Source: Allostreptomyces psammosilenae
GTDB taxonomy: Bacteria > Actinomycetota > Actinomycetes > Streptomycetales > Streptomycetaceae
NCBI RefSeq assembly: GCF_013407765.1
Contig: NZ_JACBZD010000002.1
Span: 10,001 to 74,000 of the forward strand
Direction: 5' to 3'
DNA length: 64,000 bases
A program made the translations under genes and the position numbers. Every line of letters starts with the position of its first letter. Positions within the stretch are counted from its first letter, which is position 1. Below, piece by piece: positions 9,888-18,213 of this stretch. Below the pieces are notes generated by a model. That model ran no database searches and was not told the DNA's origin. It saw nothing but the letters and a program-made list of their open reading frames with translations.

Positions 9888-10832
9888 ATGAGCTATCCGT
9901 TGTCGCAGGACCGTACCGCCCGCGGGGCCGCGCCCTCGGCAGGGCGCCTGGCGGCCGTGGCGCTGTGGGCGCTGCTCGGTCTCGGGGCCGCCGGCTGTGC
10001 GGGGGGCGCGGAGGCGGGTTCCGGACCGCAGGAGGCGGAGACCGGGACGCCGGGACGGCTGGATCCGGATCCGCTGGTGGCGGTGCGGGCGGCGGCGCAG
10101 AACACCGCGGCGGCCGGCTCGGCGGTCACCTCCACCGAGCTGGTGATGAACTCCGGTGGCGAGGAGGTCACCGTCACCGGTGAGGGGGAGTACGACTTCG
10201 AGCGCCGGCTCGGCGACCTGACGGTGGTCGTGCCGGAGGGCGCGTCGGCGATCGGCGGCGGCGAGGCGGCCGCCGGGGCGGGGGCGCAGGGCGCCAGCCG
10301 GACGATGGCCGAGTTGTTCGCGCCGGACGCGCTGTACATGCAGGGCGGCGCGGACGTCCCGGAGGGGCACTGGGTCCGGGTGAACGTGCTCCAGCTGAGC
10401 GACGGCAACCTGATCAGCGGCGGCGGGACGGACCCGTACACGGCGGCGCAGGTGCTGCTCGGGGTGCAGGAGGCGGAGCTGGTCGGCACCGAGACGCTGG
10501 GCGGCGTGCGGGTGCACCACTTCAAGGGGGTCAGCGACCTGGCCCGGGCCGCGGAGATCGCCGACGCGCCGACGTCGGACGCGCTGCGGCAGGCGTCGCT
10601 GAACCTGTCCTCGGCGCGGATCCCCTTCGACGTCTACCTGGACGACCAGGGGCGGATGCACAAGGTGGTGCAGCGGCTGGCCTTCGCGGCGGCGCCGGCG
10701 GAGGACGGGCAGGAGCCGGCGGACACCGAGGTCGAGGTCACCACCACCACGCTGCTGAGCGAGTTCGGCGCGCCGGTGGACGTCGCCATGCCGGCCTCCG
10801 ACCTGATCCACGAGCCGGGCGCGGTCGAGTAG
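9888..10832 (+). CDS. Putative lipoprotein, LppX/LprG-like fold candidate
   Basis: 314 aa from ATG 9888; a GTG at 9879 is an in-frame alternative. The N-terminus has a hydrophobic stretch ending GLGAAGC, an acceptable but imperfect lipobox, so the protein is probably exported and lipid-anchored. The mature part has alternating beta-rich segments (TVTGEGEYDFERR, HWVRVNVLQLSDG, VHHFKGVSDLA), resembling actinobacterial lipoproteins of the LppX/LprAFG type that bind or carry lipids. No motif settles this. Possibly an envelope protein of the same strand group as the PAP2 and hydrolase genes. Confidence 0.65.
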   Translation: MSYPLSQDRTARGAAPSAGRLAAVALWALLGLGAAGCAGGAEAGSGPQEAETGTPGRLDPDPLVAVRAAAQNTAAAGSAVTSTELVMNSGGEEVTVTGEGEYDFERRLGDLTVVVPEGASAIGGGEAAAGAGAQGASRTMAELFAPDALYMQGGADVPEGHWVRVNVLQLSDGNLISGGGTDPYTAAQVLLGVQEAELVGTETLGGVRVHHFKGVSDLARAAEIADAPTSDALRQASLNLSSARIPFDVYLDDQGRMHKVVQRLAFAAAPAEDGQEPADTEVEVTTTTLLSEFGAPVDVAMPASDLIHEPGAVE

Positions 10833-10834
10833 CC

Positions 10835-11152
10835 GTGCTCATACCCCGGGCGTGCCCCGCGTCGGCCGGGTCGGCCGCGTCCTCGCAGCGCCCCTGCCGC
10901 TCCCGGCCGGCCCGCTCGTTCCGGGCGGACGGCGCCTTCCGGGCGGAGGCCTGGGACGCGGCGGAGGACGGGCAGACCGCGGTGGCGCTCGCCGAGATCG
11001 AGCTGTGCGCGGAGCTGATCATCGCGGCGTCGGCGTGTGACGGACCGATGGAGATGGCCCGCGTCGACGAGGTGCTCCGGGTGGCCCGCGGTGGCCGGAA
11101 AGAATCGGTCGGGAGTGCGCCGCGGCTGCTTCCCCTGCCGCGGGGCGGCTGA
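10835..11152 (+). CDS. Small conserved-looking protein of unknown function
   Basis: Up to 105 aa from GTG 10835, two bases after the lipoprotein stop; the true start may be further in because no good ribosome binding site is visible. The N-terminal third is Ser/Arg/Ala-rich, while the middle (AVALAEIELCAELIIAASA, then MARVDEVLRV) is helical and looks like a real folded region. A perfect stem-loop 16 nt after the stop supports transcription through it. I do not recognise the family with certainty. Confidence 0.5.
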   Translation: MLIPRACPASAGSAASSQRPCRSRPARSFRADGAFRAEAWDAAEDGQTAVALAEIELCAELIIAASACDGPMEMARVDEVLRVARGGRKESVGSAPRLLPLPRGG

Positions 11153-11167
11153 TCGGGTGGCGCGTCG

Positions 11168-11191
11168 GCGGTGTGCTCAAGCGCACACCGC
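11168..11191 (+). terminator. Stem-loop terminator
   Basis: GCGGTGTGC pairs perfectly with GCACACCGC across a 6-nt loop (TCAAGC), 16 nt after the preceding stop codon. There is no T-run, as is common in Streptomyces. It separates the envelope genes from the phosphate block. Confidence 0.65.
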
Positions 11192-11275
11192 GCCCGATCG
11201 CCCGCTGTCCGTAGGGATCTTCGCCCTTCGACGGCTCCGGACGCGGGTACAAGGTGCTTGTTGTCCTCCCCTGGC

Positions 11276-11306
11276 TTGCGCGTTTCCGGTCAGGACGACC
11301 TAGCAT
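11276..11306 (+). promoter_or_regulatory. Candidate promoter of the PhoU-like/pit operon
   Basis: TTGCGC (11276-11281) and TAGCAT (11301-11306), 19 bp apart, resemble vegetative boxes. The predicted transcript start would lie about 30 nt before the GTG at 11343. No PHO-box repeat is evident here, unlike at pstS and ppk. Confidence 0.4.
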
Positions 11307-11342
11307 CAACAAGACCGCCCGCCTGCACATCGGAGACCTGAA

Positions 11343-11963
11343 GTGCGCTTTCGTCTGACCCCCAGGGAGACGAGCTTCTACGACATGTTCGCCGCGTCGG
11401 CGGAGAACCTCGTCACCGGTTCGAGGATCCTGACCGAGCTGCTCGGGGCCGAGCCGAGCGCGCGGGGTGACATCGCCGATCGGATGCGGGCGGCCGAGCA
11501 CGCCGGCGACGACGCCACCCACGCGATCTTCCACCAGCTGAACTCGTCGTTCGTCACGCCGTTCGACCGCGAGGACATCTACTCGCTGGCCTCGGCGCTC
11601 GACGACGTGATGGACGCCATGGAGGCGGCGGTCGACCTGGTCGTGCTGTACCAGGTGCACGACCTGCCCAAGGGCATCGAGTACCAGATCGAGGTGCTGG
11701 TGCGGGCGGCCGAGCTGACCGCGGAGGCGATGCCGCGGCTGCGCACCATGGAGAACCTGACGGAGTACTGGATCGAGGTGAACCGCCTGGAGAACCAGGC
11801 GGACCAGGTCCACCGCAAGCTCCTGGCGCAGTTGTTCAACGGGAGCTACGAGGCCATCGAGGTGCTCAAGCTCAAGGAGATCGTGGACTCGCTCGAGGAG
11901 GCGGCCGACGCGTTCGAGCGGGTGGCCAACACGATCGAGACGATCGTGGTCAAGGAGTCCTGA
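11343..11963 (+). CDS. DUF47 / PhoU-like accessory protein of Pit
   Basis: 206 aa, GTG start with GGAGA upstream. It is an all-helical PhoU-like protein of the DUF47 family (FYDMFAASAENLVTGSRIL at the start, then EADQVHRKL-type heptads) of about the usual length. These proteins sit directly before low-affinity phosphate transporters and are thought to modulate them, probably through bound metal at Glu/Asp-rich repeats. It is separated from pit by only 4 nt, so the two are certainly co-transcribed. Confidence 0.9.
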   Translation: MRFRLTPRETSFYDMFAASAENLVTGSRILTELLGAEPSARGDIADRMRAAEHAGDDATHAIFHQLNSSFVTPFDREDIYSLASALDDVMDAMEAAVDLVVLYQVHDLPKGIEYQIEVLVRAAELTAEAMPRLRTMENLTEYWIEVNRLENQADQVHRKLLAQLFNGSYEAIEVLKLKEIVDSLEEAADAFERVANTIETIVVKES

Positions 11964-11967
11964 CCGC

Positions 11968-12957
11968 GTGGAGTTCTTCGCACTGATCGTGGTGATCGCG
12001 GTCGCCCTGGCGTTCAACTACACCAACGGCTTCCACGACGCGGCGAACGCGATCGCCACCTCCGTCTCGACCCGGGCGCTCACCCCGCGCGCCGCTCTGG
12101 TCATGGCCGCGGTCATGAACCTGATCGGCGCGTTCCTCGGGGAGGGCGTCGCCCGGACGGTGGGAGAGGGGATCATCGACCCGCCGCAGGGGCTGGACGG
12201 ACTGCGGATCGTGCTGGCGGCCCTGCTGGGCGCGATCATCTGGAACCTGGTGACCTGGTACTTCGGGCTGCCCTCGTCGTCCTCGCACGCCCTGATCGGC
12301 GGCATGGTGGGCGCGGCGATGGCCGCGTCCAGCACCGTCCACTGGGACGGGGTGCTGGACCGGGTGGTGCTGCCGATGTTCCTGTCGCCGCTGGTCGGCA
12401 TGGTGCTCGGGTACCTGGTGATGTGCGCGATCCTGTGGATCTTCCGCGGCTCGCACCCGGGCCGGACCAAGCGCGGCTTCCGGATCGCGCAGACCGTCTC
12501 GGCGGCGGCCATGGCGCTGGGGCACGGCCTGCAGGACGCCCAGAAGACGATGGGCATCATGGTGCTGGCGTTGACCGTGACCGGACACCACACCGGGGAC
12601 GGGGTGCCGGTGTGGGTGGTGGTGAGCAGCGCCCTGGTGCTGTCGCTGGGCACCTACGCGGGCGGCTGGCGGATCATGCGCACGCTGGGCCGGAAGATCA
12701 TCGAGCTGGACCCGCCGCGTGGCTTCGCCGCGGAGGCGACCGCCTCGACGGTGCTGTACGTGACGGCGTTCATCTACCACGCGCCGATCTCCACCACCCA
12801 CACCATCACCTCGGCGATCATGGGCGTGGGCGCCACCCGCCGGCTGTCGGCGGTGCGCTGGGGGGTCGCCGGGAACATCGTGGTGGCCTGGGTGGTGACC
12901 ATCCCGGCGGCGGCGGCGGTGGCCGCGCTCAGCTACGCGGCGCTGACCCTGGTCTGA
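11968..12957 (+). CDS. pit: Low-affinity inorganic phosphate transporter Pit
   Basis: 329 aa from GTG 11968, 4 nt after the DUF47 gene. It is a polytopic protein with the two inverted-repeat signatures of the PiT family: NGFHDAANAIATSVSTRAL near the N-terminus and GHGLQDAQKTMGIM in the second half, each followed by membrane helices. It imports metal-phosphate by proton symport at the cytoplasmic membrane. Its stop codon lies inside the first unit of an 18-bp tandem array, so array length changes would not alter the protein. Confidence 0.93.
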   Translation: MEFFALIVVIAVALAFNYTNGFHDAANAIATSVSTRALTPRAALVMAAVMNLIGAFLGEGVARTVGEGIIDPPQGLDGLRIVLAALLGAIIWNLVTWYFGLPSSSSHALIGGMVGAAMAASSTVHWDGVLDRVVLPMFLSPLVGMVLGYLVMCAILWIFRGSHPGRTKRGFRIAQTVSAAAMALGHGLQDAQKTMGIMVLALTVTGHHTGDGVPVWVVVSSALVLSLGTYAGGWRIMRTLGRKIIELDPPRGFAAEATASTVLYVTAFIYHAPISTTHTITSAIMGVGATRRLSAVRWGVAGNIVVAWVVTIPAAAAVAALSYAALTLV

Positions 12958-13081
12958 ACGCGGGACCCGGTCCGAACGCGGGACCCGGTCCGAACGCGGG
13001 ACCCGGTCCGAACGCGGGACCCGGTCCGAACGCGGGACCCGGTCCGAACGCGGGACCCGGTCCGAACGCGGGCACGGCTCC
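12956..13081 (+). repeat. 18-bp tandem array, six perfect copies plus one degenerate
   Basis: Unit GAACGCGGGACCCGGTCC repeats six times without change (12956-13063), then once with substitutions (13064-13081). The first unit overlaps the pit stop codon and the rest fill the pit-pstB convergent gap. Perfect identity between copies points to recent expansion. Confidence 0.97.
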
Positions 13082-13089
13082 GGACACAG

Positions 13090-13128
13090 GCCGGCCCCCG
13101 CTGTCCTGCCGGGGCAGCGGGGGCCGGC
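13090..13128. terminator. Bidirectional stem-loop between pit and pstB
   Basis: GCCGGCCCCCGCTG (13090-13103) pairs perfectly with CAGCGGGGGCCGGC (13115-13128) across 11 nt. It lies between the convergent pit and pst operons, so it can end transcription from both sides. It lacks T-runs. Confidence 0.75.
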
Positions 13129-13210
13129 TGTCGGTTTCCTGGTGGCACCGCCACGCGCACCGGGAAACCCGTCTGGGGGGGAGGCCGTCCGGGGGCGGCG
13201 GCCGGTGGGA

Positions 13211-13990
13211 TCAGCCGAAGCGGCCGGTGATGTAGTCCTCGGTGGCCTGGACCGACGGGTTGGAGAAGATCTTCTCCGTGGCGTCGATCTCGATCAGCCG
13301 GCCGGGCATGCCGATGCCGGCCAGGTTGAAGAAGGCGGTGCGGTCGCTGACCCGGGCGGCCTGCTGCATGTTGTGGGTCACGATGACGATGGTGAACCGC
13401 TCCTTCAGCTCCCCGATCAGGTCCTCGATGGCGACCGTGGAGATCGGGTCGAGCGCCGAGCAGGGCTCGTCCATCAGCAGCACCTCGGGCTCGACCGCGA
13501 TGGCGCGGGCGATGCACAGCCGCTGCTGCTGGCCGCCGGACAGGCCGGCGCCGGGCCGGTTCAGCCGGTCCTTGACCTCGGCCCACAGGTTGGCGCCGCG
13601 CAGCGAGCGCTCCACCACCTCGTCCAGCTGGCTCTTGCGCAGCCGGCCGTTGTTCAGCCGCAGGCCGGCGGCGACGTTCTCGTAGATGGACATGGTGGGG
13701 AAGGGGTTCGGCCGCTGGAACACCATGCCGACGGTGCGGCGGACGGCGACCGGGTCGACGCCGTCGCCGTAGAGGTCCTGGTCGTCCAGGAGGACCTTGC
13801 CCTCGACCCGGCCGCCGGGCAGCACCTCGTGCATGCGGTTGAGGGTGCGCAGGAAGGTGGACTTGCCGCAGCCGGAGGGGCCGATGAAGGCGGTGACGGA
13901 TCGCGGCTCGATGGTCATCGAGATGTCCTCGATGGCGCGGAAGGAGCCGTAGTAGGCGTTGAGTCCGCTGACGTCGATGCGCTTGGCCAT
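13211..13990 (-). CDS. pstB: Phosphate ABC transporter ATPase PstB
   Basis: 259 aa, the normal PstB length, starting [10 protein letters not shown] at 13990. It has Walker A (GPSGCGKST, residues 37-45), Q-loop (FQRPNPFP), signature LSGGQQQR (150-157), Walker B (LLMDEP, 171-176) and H-loop His206. It hydrolyses ATP to drive high-affinity phosphate uptake with PstA, PstC and PstS. It is the last gene of the pstSCAB operon, 86 nt after pstA. Confidence 0.96.
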   Translation of the reverse strand: MAKRIDVSGLNAYYGSFRAIEDISMTIEPRSVTAFIGPSGCGKSTFLRTLNRMHEVLPGGRVEGKVLLDDQDLYGDGVDPVAVRRTVGMVFQRPNPFPTMSIYENVAAGLRLNNGRLRKSQLDEVVERSLRGANLWAEVKDRLNRPGAGLSGGQQQRLCIARAIAVEPEVLLMDEPCSALDPISTVAIEDLIGELKERFTIVIVTHNMQQAARVSDRTAFFNLAGIGMPGRLIEIDATEKIFSNPSVQATEDYITGRFG

Positions 13991-14076
13991 GGTTCTTCGC
14001 TCTCGTTCTCGTCCGTGAAGTCTGTTCGTCTCGACGGTGGGGGCTCCGGCCGGGGGTGTGGCCGGGGACGGCCGGG

Positions 14077-15159
14077 TCAGTGCCCGCCCTTGGGTGCCCT
14101 CCACCTCGCGATCAGCCGCGCGGCCAGGTTCAGCGCCATCACGATGATGATCAGCAGCAGCGCCGCCGCCCACGCCCGCTCCTGGGCGAAGTCGTTGGGC
14201 TCGCCGTACTGGCTGTAGACGAACAGCGGCAGCGAGGACTGCGCGCCGTCGAACGGGTTCATGTTGATGCTGGGGGTGCCGAAGACCAGCAGCATGACCG
14301 GGGCGGTCTCGCCGGTGACGCGGGCGACGGCCAGCATCACGCCGGTGACCAGGCCGCCCATGGCGGTGGGCAGCACGACCCGCAGGATGGTGCGCCACTT
14401 CGGCACGCCGAGGGCGAGGCTGGCCTCGCGCAGCTCGTTGGGCACCAGGCGCAGCATCTCCTCGGCCGAGCGGACCACGGTGGGGATCATCAGGATGGTC
14501 AGGGCCAGGGAGCCGGCGAAGCCGGACGGGCCCATCTCCAGCATGAGGATCCAGAAGGAGAGCACGAACAGACCGGCGACGATCGAGGGGATGCCGGTCA
14601 TCACGTCGACGAAGAAGGTGACGGCCCGGGCGAGGGTGCCGCGCCCGTACTCGACGAGGTAGATCGCGGTGAGGATGCCGATCGGCACGGCGATCAGGGT
14701 GGCGATGCCGACCTGCTGCAGGGTGCCGACGAGGGCGTGGTAGACGCCGCCGCTGTCGTCGCGGGCGCCGACGCCGTTCATGGAGTGCGTCAGGAAGTAC
14801 GGGGTGAGCCCGCCGATGCCCTCGATGACGGTGTAGGAGAGCACGCCGACCAGCGGCAGCAGGGCCAGCGCGAAGGCGCCGGTGACCAGGGTGGTGGCGA
14901 AGCGGTCGCGGGCCTTGCGGGCGCCTTCGACGCGGGCGGAGACGCCGATCAGCACGGCGGCGTAGAGCACCGCGCCGATCACCACGGCGCCGGCGTGGCC
15001 GCCGAAGGTGCCGGGGTCGGCGCCCAGGATCACCAGGTTGAGCAGGTAGCCGGCGGCCAGGCCGCCGACCAGGATGGCCCGGGGGGCCCAGTTGGGCAGT
15101 CGGCCGGCGGTGAGGTCCAGGCGGCTGCCCGGGCCCTGGGTGGTGGTGATGGTGCTCAT
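14077..15159 (-). CDS. pstA: Phosphate ABC transporter permease PstA
   Basis: 360 aa. The start ATG overlaps the pstC stop as ATGA, showing translational coupling. The second half is a standard binding-protein-dependent permease with the EAA-type loop ([27 protein letters not shown]) that docks on PstB. Compared with the usual length of about 300 it carries an extra N-terminal stretch with two hydrophobic segments (about residues 25-75), common in actinobacterial PstA. It forms the membrane channel together with PstC. Confidence 0.94.
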   Translation of the reverse strand: MSTITTTQGPGSRLDLTAGRLPNWAPRAILVGGLAAGYLLNLVILGADPGTFGGHAGAVVIGAVLYAAVLIGVSARVEGARKARDRFATTLVTGAFALALLPLVGVLSYTVIEGIGGLTPYFLTHSMNGVGARDDSGGVYHALVGTLQQVGIATLIAVPIGILTAIYLVEYGRGTLARAVTFFVDVMTGIPSIVAGLFVLSFWILMLEMGPSGFAGSLALTILMIPTVVRSAEEMLRLVPNELREASLALGVPKWRTILRVVLPTAMGGLVTGVMLAVARVTGETAPVMLLVFGTPSINMNPFDGAQSSLPLFVYSQYGEPNDFAQERAWAAALLLIIIVMALNLAARLIARWRAPKGGH

Positions 15160-16394
15160 GCGTTGGCCCCCGAGAACTCCTTGCGGCGGGCGATGATCAT
15201 TCGCGCGGCGCCGTTGACCAGCAGGGTGATGACGAACAGCACCAGGCCGGTGGCGATCAGGGCACCGACGCCGTAGCCGCTGGCCTCGCCGAAGGCGTTG
15301 GCGATGTTGGCGGCGATGGTGGAGCCGCCCGGGTCGACGATGGACCAGGAGAGCCGGAAGCTGGTGGAGAGCACCACGGCCACGGCGATGGTCTCGCCGA
15401 GGGCGCGGCCGAGGCCGAGCATGGAGGCGCTGATCACGCCGGGGCGGCCGAAGGGCAGCACGGCGGTGCGGATCATCTCCCAGCGGGTGGCGCCCAGGGC
15501 CAGGGCGGCCTCCTCGTGGGCGCGCGGAACCTGGAGGAAGACCTCGCGGGAGACCGCCGTGATGATCGGCAGGATCATGATGGCGAGGATCACGCCGGCG
15601 GTCAGCAGGGTGCGGGCGCCGGGGGAGCTCTTGTCGAAGATCGGGATCCAGCCGAGGTAGGCGTCCAGCCAGTCGTGCAGCGGCGTCATCCGCGGCACCA
15701 TGAAGGACGCGCCCCACAGGCCGTAGATCACCGAGGGGACCGCGGCCAGCAGGTCGATGACGTAGCCGAGCAGCTGGGCCATCCGGCGTGGCGCGTAGTG
15801 CGAGATGAACAGCGCGACGCCGATGGCGACCGGCACGGCCAGCACCATGGCGATGATCGAGCTGACGAGGGTTCCGATCACCAGCACGATGACGCCGAAG
15901 ACCGGCGGGTTGCTGTTGGCGTCCCACTCGACGGTGGTGAGGAAGTTGCCCTCGTTGGCGGCCAGCGCGTCGATCGCGCGGACCACCAGGAAGACGGCGA
16001 TCGCCCCCATGATGACCAGCACGGCGATGCCGGCGCCGCGGGAGGCGCCGCTGAAGAGGCGGTCGCCGAGGCGGACGGCGCTGCGCGGGGCGTCGGCGGC
16101 CAGCGGCGGCGGGGTGTCGGTGCCCCGGGCGGCGAGGCCGGAGGCGGCGACGGTGGGGCTGGCCACGGCGGTGGCGCTGGCCGCGGCGGAGACGGCGTCG
16201 GCCGGCCGGCCGAGGGCCAGGGTGTCCTGCGCCACCGTGTCGTCGTGGTGGGCGTCCTGAGGGGTCTTCTGCGGGACGACGGTGCTCGGACGGGTGTCCT
16301 GCGGGCGGCCGTCGGTGGTCGTGGCGGATCCGGGGGTGGCCCGGTCCGCGCCCGGGTCCCGGTCGGCGGGGCCCTGCGGCGAGGAGGTGTTCAT
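15156..16394 (-). CDS. pstC: Phosphate ABC transporter permease PstC
   Basis: 412 aa from the ATG at 16394, which has GGAGAG just upstream. The first 110 residues are disordered and Ala/Thr/Pro-rich; the first membrane helix follows at about 120-140. The permease loop ([24 protein letters not shown]) is intact. The long N-terminal extension is unusual against the family length of about 300-330. It partners PstA in the high-affinity phosphate importer. A structured RNA element separates it from pstS. Confidence 0.93.
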   Translation of the reverse strand: MNTSSPQGPADRDPGADRATPGSATTTDGRPQDTRPSTVVPQKTPQDAHHDDTVAQDTLALGRPADAVSAAASATAVASPTVAASGLAARGTDTPPPLAADAPRSAVRLGDRLFSGASRGAGIAVLVIMGAIAVFLVVRAIDALAANEGNFLTTVEWDANSNPPVFGVIVLVIGTLVSSIIAMVLAVPVAIGVALFISHYAPRRMAQLLGYVIDLLAAVPSVIYGLWGASFMVPRMTPLHDWLDAYLGWIPIFDKSSPGARTLLTAGVILAIMILPIITAVSREVFLQVPRAHEEAALALGATRWEMIRTAVLPFGRPGVISASMLGLGRALGETIAVAVVLSTSFRLSWSIVDPGGSTIAANIANAFGEASGYGVGALIATGLVLFVITLLVNGAARMIIARRKEFSGANA

Positions 16395-16527
16395 GCTCTC
16401 TCCGGTCTCGCGCCCACCGTGGGCGGGCGCTGCGTGGCGGTGCACCGGATGTCGGTAGCGGACATGTGTGCGGGGCTGTCGCGGTGGCCGTTCCCGGGAC
16501 CGGCGGGGCGGTGCCGGGGGTGGCCGT

Positions 16528-16622
16528 CAGCGGTCGGCGGAGGAGCGCGCCCGGTCGGTCCCCGAATTCCCCCCGAGAATCCGGGGAAACCGACTGGGCG
16601 TGATCACCTCCGCCGACCGCTG
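16528..16622 (-). promoter_or_regulatory. Large nested stem-loop between pstS and pstC
   Basis: A perfect 16-bp outer stem (16528-16543 with 16607-16622) encloses a second 10-bp stem (16550-16559 with 16589-16598, one G-U pair) and an innermost CCCCG/CGGGG pair (16560-16564 with 16582-16586). It begins 17 nt after the pstS stop. It probably stabilises the pstS mRNA end or partially terminates, so that the binding protein is made in excess over the permease. Confidence 0.75.
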
Positions 16623-16638
16623 GTCCGGTCGGCCCGGG

Positions 16639-17784
16639 TCAGGACAGCGAGTCGATGGTGGTGCGCACCTGCTCGGCGACCTCGGTCGGCAGCGCGGCGT
16701 AGCCGTTGTCCGGGAGCAGGCCCTGGCCGGCCTCGCTGGCGGTGTAGTTGAGGAAGGCCTTCAGGTCGTCCAGCTTCTCCGCGTCGTTGCCGGTGCTGCA
16801 GACGATCTCGTAGGTGATCAGCGCGATCGGGTAGGCGCCGTCCTCGGTGGTCGCGTAGTTCAGCGACATGGTGAGGTCACCGTCGGTGCCGGTGATCTCG
16901 GAGCCGGCGATGGTGGTGGAGACGGCCTCCGGGGTGACCGCGACCGGCTCGGCAGCGCCGGTGGCGATCCGCGCGGTGGACAGGCCGGAGTTCTCCGCGA
17001 AGGAGACCTCGACGTAGGTGATGGCGCCCGGGGTCTCCTCGACGCCCTTGGTGACGCCCTCGCTGCCCTTGGCGCTCTGGGCGCCGGTGGCGTCCGCCGG
17101 GCCGCTCCAGTCGGAGCCGGTGCCGTAGGTCCAGGCGTCGGGGGCGGCGGCCTCGAGGAACTTGGTGAAGTTGTCGGTGGTGCCGGAGCCGTCCGAGCGG
17201 TGGTAGGCCTGGATGTCGGTGTCGGGCAGCTCGACGCCCTCGTTGAGGGCGGCGATCTCCGGGGCGTTCCACTTGGTGATGGAGCCGTCGAAGATGCCGG
17301 CGATGGTCGGCGCGTCCAGGACCAGGTCCTCGACGCCCTCCAGGTTGTAGGCGATGGCGATCGGGCCGGCGAGCATCGGCAGGTTCAGGGCCCGGCCGCC
17401 CTCGCAGCGCTGCTCGGACTGGGTCAGCTCGTCCTCCTTGATGGCGGAGTCGGAACCGGCGAAGTCCGTGGTGCCCTCGAGGAACTGGGTGCGGCCGGAG
17501 GAGGAGCCGACGGACTGGTAGTTCACGGACGCGCCCTCGCAGGCGGCCTGGTAGGCCTTGACCCACTCGTCCATGGCGTTCTTCTGGGCGCTGGAGCCGG
17601 AGGCCATCAGCTCGGTCGGGCTCTCCGGGCAGGCGACGGCGCCCGTCGTCGCAGAGGTGTCGGAGCCGCCGCTGTCGCCGCCGGTGTTGTCGTCGGAGCC
17701 GCAGGCGACCAGCGTGAGGGAGCTGACGACCGCGGCGGTGCCGATCGCGAGGCCCTTGAGACGGCCGTTCCGGTTGAGCTTCAC
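16639..17784 (-). CDS. pstS: Phosphate-binding lipoprotein PstS
   Basis: 381 aa. A basic N-terminus and hydrophobic core end in the lipobox LVAC with the lipidated Cys28, followed by an Asp/Gly/Ser linker. The mature part has the phosphate-contact segments of the family (SGSSAQKNAMDEWVKAY, TTDFAGSDSAIKE, HRSDGSGTTDNFTKFL). It captures phosphate outside the cell and delivers it to PstCA. It is the first gene of pstSCAB and is preceded by PHO-box-like repeats at 17867-17910. Confidence 0.96.
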   Translation of the reverse strand: MKLNRNGRLKGLAIGTAAVVSSLTLVACGSDDNTGGDSGGSDTSATTGAVACPESPTELMASGSSAQKNAMDEWVKAYQAACEGASVNYQSVGSSSGRTQFLEGTTDFAGSDSAIKEDELTQSEQRCEGGRALNLPMLAGPIAIAYNLEGVEDLVLDAPTIAGIFDGSITKWNAPEIAALNEGVELPDTDIQAYHRSDGSGTTDNFTKFLEAAAPDAWTYGTGSDWSGPADATGAQSAKGSEGVTKGVEETPGAITYVEVSFAENSGLSTARIATGAAEPVAVTPEAVSTTIAGSEITGTDGDLTMSLNYATTEDGAYPIALITYEIVCSTGNDAEKLDDLKAFLNYTASEAGQGLLPDNGYAALPTEVAEQVRTTIDSLS

Positions 17785-18213
17785 CTGAAGTGGTCCCTTC
17801 CTGGGATGTCAATCCAACCGGGGCCGTCTGATCCCGATGACCACCGGTGACTGCGAACGTAAGCAGGGCAGGTGAAGCTCCCCGGGGCGTTGGGTGAACA
17901 GGGGATGAACCTATGGGGTCCAGGTGGAGTACTGAAATTGATCAATCCATGGACTGGCTGTGAACGCCCGGTGACTTCGTTACCTGACGGCGCCAGCTTC
18001 GTTGGCAGATGTCCGGATTGTCCAGGGTGGATGGGGTCAACCGTTCTGTGACCGAGTGGTGATCCGCGCGCCCCTCGGCGCGGTGGCGCACCGTACGCGG
18101 CGCGCCGTACGCGGCACCGGGTACGACGCACGGCACCCGGCGGAGGCTCCCGGCGGAGGGGTACCGGCACGCGGCGCAGGGCAGGCGGCACCCGGCGCAC
18201 CCCAGGGGGCCGG
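17785..18213. other. pstS upstream region
   Basis: About 430 bp without a gene. The half nearest pstS holds the PHO-box repeats (17867-17910) and AT-rich stretches near 17930-17950. The distal half (18060-18210) is GC-rich with imperfect repeats around GTACGCGGC and CGGCACCCGG, just downstream of the CHAD gene. I saw no ORF there. Confidence 0.6.
17867..17910 (-). promoter_or_regulatory. PHO box (PhoP operator) upstream of pstS
   Basis: Read on the minus strand, four consecutive 11-nt units are GTTCATCCCCT, GTTCACCCAAC, GCCCCGGGGAG and CTTCACCTGCC. Units 1, 2 and 4 match the Streptomyces PhoP direct-repeat pattern (GTTCACCC-like); unit 3 is degenerate. The block ends 83 nt before the pstS start codon. 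Confidence 0.82.

Noticed and set aside
12423-13235. Frame containing NAGPGP repeats through the 18-bp array
   Set aside because: It overlaps pit out of frame and owes its repeat to the DNA array; no start signal.
13991-14398. N-terminal extension of pstB to 395 aa
   Set aside because: The longer frame overlaps the pstA gene and reads as non-folded Arg/His-rich sequence; the MAKRIDV start gives the normal PstB length.
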